DNA from: Toxonevra muliebris | Lineage: Eukaryota > Arthropoda > Insecta > Diptera > Pallopteridae | Assembly: GCA_963691655.1 (NCBI GenBank) | Contig: OY829328.1 | Span: forward strand, 87,734,400 to 87,798,399 | Length of the DNA stretch: 64,000 nucleotides | Direction: 5' to 3' | Part shown: positions 62,183 to 64,000 of the stretch, one piece after another | How positions within the stretch are numbered: the stretch's first letter is position 1 | Layout: each line of letters starts with the position of its first letter | The notes under the pieces: generated by a model | Seen by the model: only the letters and a program-made list of their open reading frames with translations | Told to the model about the DNA's origin: nothing | Database searches by the model: none | Program-made: the position numbers and the translations under genes

Positions 62183-62853
62183 TCTTTATATATATAATCG
62201 TAGAGTTTTGTGTGTATGTCATCGTGTAACTTCTGAACGACTGGACCGATTGAAGTCATATTTCCAAAATATATCAGGTGTGTCACCTTCCATATAACCT
62301 GAATTTCCATTATGAGATAGATATCTTGGGAGGCATTTATGGTACAGTACTAAGATTTAGATTCCTTCAGTTTGTTGAATTAGTGGGACCATGCTCCTTT
62401 TTTATTTTCTACTACTATTTCAACTACTAATTCTACTACTTTTAAGCTCCTTTTTCTGCAAATTTCTGTTATTTTCTACTACTTTTTCAACCAATACTTT
62501 ATACTACTTTTTTACTACTTTTTTAATAAATTTTTTCGTATTTTCTACTACTACTTTCTACTATTTTTCACTACTACTTTTTTACAGTTTTTTCTACTAC
62601 TATTTTTTACTATTATTATTATTTCTACCACTCTTTCTACTCTATTTTTACTATTTTTGTACTACTGTGTTTAACTATTTTTCTACTACTTTTTCTGCTA
62701 CCTTTTTCTACTTCTTTACAACAATTTGTAATACTATTTTCTATTCTTTTTCCTACTACCTTTTCTACTACTATTTTCTTCTAATTTTTTGCAGCTATTT
62801 TCTACTACTTTTTCCATTCCTCTTTCTACTATAATTTCTACTACTTTATGAAA
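62183..62853 (+). mobile_element. Helitron-like repeat, copy 2 (plus orientation), shortened
   Basis: It starts TCTTTATATATATAATCG, with A just before, matching the start of copy 1. TTCTGAACGACTGGACCGAT (62230-62249) leads into GATTGAAGTCATATTTCC and then directly into the second unit, GTGTGTCACCTTCC (62278). The first unit present in copy 1 is absent, so copy 2 has lost one unit or copy 1 has gained one. The shared flank TTAGTGGGACC and the TTTCTACTACT array (62400-62850) follow. Homology stops at about 62853 (ACTTTATGAAATA), so the 3' third is missing. The 147-residue open frame over the array is an artefact. Confidence 0.6.
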
Positions 62854-64000
62854 TAGGCACAAAAAATGTGGAAATCAATACTAACCATATTACTAATAAC
62901 AAATTGTATCGTGAATGAAATTTTCAATTGCAATTTTGGTATAAGTCCCGCTTCCTTTTCTAGTTAAATATATTATATATTATAATCGTTGCTCTCGAAT
63001 CCAAAAATTCTCTGAAGGATCAAAAATTTTGGAATCTCCTTCGGTAATCTCTGAAATAAATTCAGGGCCTTTAGGACTTTTCATTCCATCAAAAAAATAA
63101 TTTAATTTAGGAGCAATGATCATAATCGGAATTTTTATCGCTTAGCTCCTCTTCTCCTCGATCCGCTCCGCCATTCATTTACGTTAATCACTTAGTTTTT
63201 TGATATAAATGTTCAGGTTGCTTAAATTTTTTTTGCAGAATTTTCTTTATGCTTACAACTACAAGAATAAGAATGAATACACTCATATTTAATATATAGT
63301 ATTAAGGTTAAAGGTCAGCATATGTGTAAAGCAACATAAAAAGTGCTGCAGTGTGACAATTAAGCAGCTGAGCATCTGGTGACACATGCAGCAGAGTGCA
63401 GCAACACTACCCTCAAAATGAAAACAATTGCTCGATGTTGAAAACTACGGAAATGAAGCAAACTTGAAATATGTATAATATTTTGACTATTTGAAAAATA
63501 TAGTGGATATGAACTTTTTAACATTCAAATCTGTTTTTTGAAAAAGAAACTAAATATCTCTAGAGCGTTATGGAGCTACAGCACGCTTAAGGAGGGGGGA
63601 GTCAACGTTTAATTATTTTCAGTTTCTCGTTTTTTTTTTTTTTTTTGATAACATATTTATAAAAAATGATTTGCTAACAAAAATAGTGCGCAATCAAAGT
63701 CAATTGATATTAAAGAGGGCAGGTTTTTAAAAAACGGAGGGGATGAGACTGCTGGCATTTCCATTACAAGTTATAAATACATTGAAGGTGCTAGCTACTT
63801 TGGAGTAATATTACGCGCTTACTTTTTATTTTGTATAATAAAAGCAGCTGCTATTTGTAAAAATTTATTTAAAATATTTGTACAGAACATTTGTTCAGTT
63901 GTTGTTGTTTTTTTTTTTTATATAAATACTTAACTGACATGTTTTTAATATTAAAGTAACTTAACTCAAATTCACCTGTTTGCATTTGAATTTTTAACTT
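62854..64000. other. Noncoding DNA, no gene seen
   Basis: AT-rich sequence with poly-T runs (63629-63646, 63909-63920) and no recognisable gene or element. Confidence 0.5.

Noticed and set aside
62391..62834. 147-residue open frame rich in Leu, Phe, Ser, Thr and Tyr
   Set aside because: It is the forced translation of the TTTCTACTACT array inside the Helitron-like copy.

Overview
This window looks like noncoding DNA from a large, AT-rich insect genome, most likely a higher fly (Brachycera; a calyptrate or tephritid would fit). The evidence is indirect. There are Jockey-type non-LTR reverse-transcriptase remnants of a kind common in flies, AT content of roughly two thirds, abundant CAA/CAG/GTA trinucleotide runs, and many small DNA-transposon fossils. 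No operons, ribosome binding sites, rRNA, intact tRNA or complete protein-coding gene are visible. Nearly every long open frame is a by-product of poly-T/poly-A or simple repeats.

The only convincing piece of host coding sequence is a candidate 84-nt internal exon at 59110-59193 on the + strand. It is GC-rich (about 56%), open in one phase, phase-symmetric, and bounded by AG and GTAAGT. If it is real, most or all of the window is intron of one very long gene read on the + strand. A + strand excess of the words AAAGGAT and AAAGGGTT would agree with a long sense-strand intron, but does not prove it.

Layout. 0-10 kb: noncoding, with a non-LTR 3' end (805-1130, minus) and a cryptic repeat tract (5080-5620). 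9.86-10.48 kb: a retroelement fragment. 12.42-12.90 kb: a Jockey-like ORF2 C-terminus, broken. 13.74-14.05 kb: a small inverted-repeat element. 17.13-18.35 kb: a pogo-type DNA transposon relic with a transposase remnant. 21.89-23.44 kb: a non-autonomous hAT-like element with a perfect 8-bp target duplication. 25.45 kb: a tiny element with a related end. 29.02-29.74 kb: a long inverted repeat. 34.2-35.0 kb: a two-headed tRNA-like SINE next to a Jockey-clade reverse-transcriptase pseudogene, both minus. 35.8-36.3 kb: a dense cluster of AAAGGGTT. 38.37-38.76 kb: a minisatellite. 41.9-43.3 kb: a hAT end followed by a second hAT-like element. 47.2-48.7 and 61.4-62.9 kb: Helitron-like repeats carrying AGTAGTAGAAA arrays, in opposite orientation. 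57.35-57.62 kb: a MITE with perfect 19-bp ends. 59.1 kb: the candidate exon.

The window therefore reads as an archive of decayed transposons inside a probable giant intron. No multi-gene system was found.
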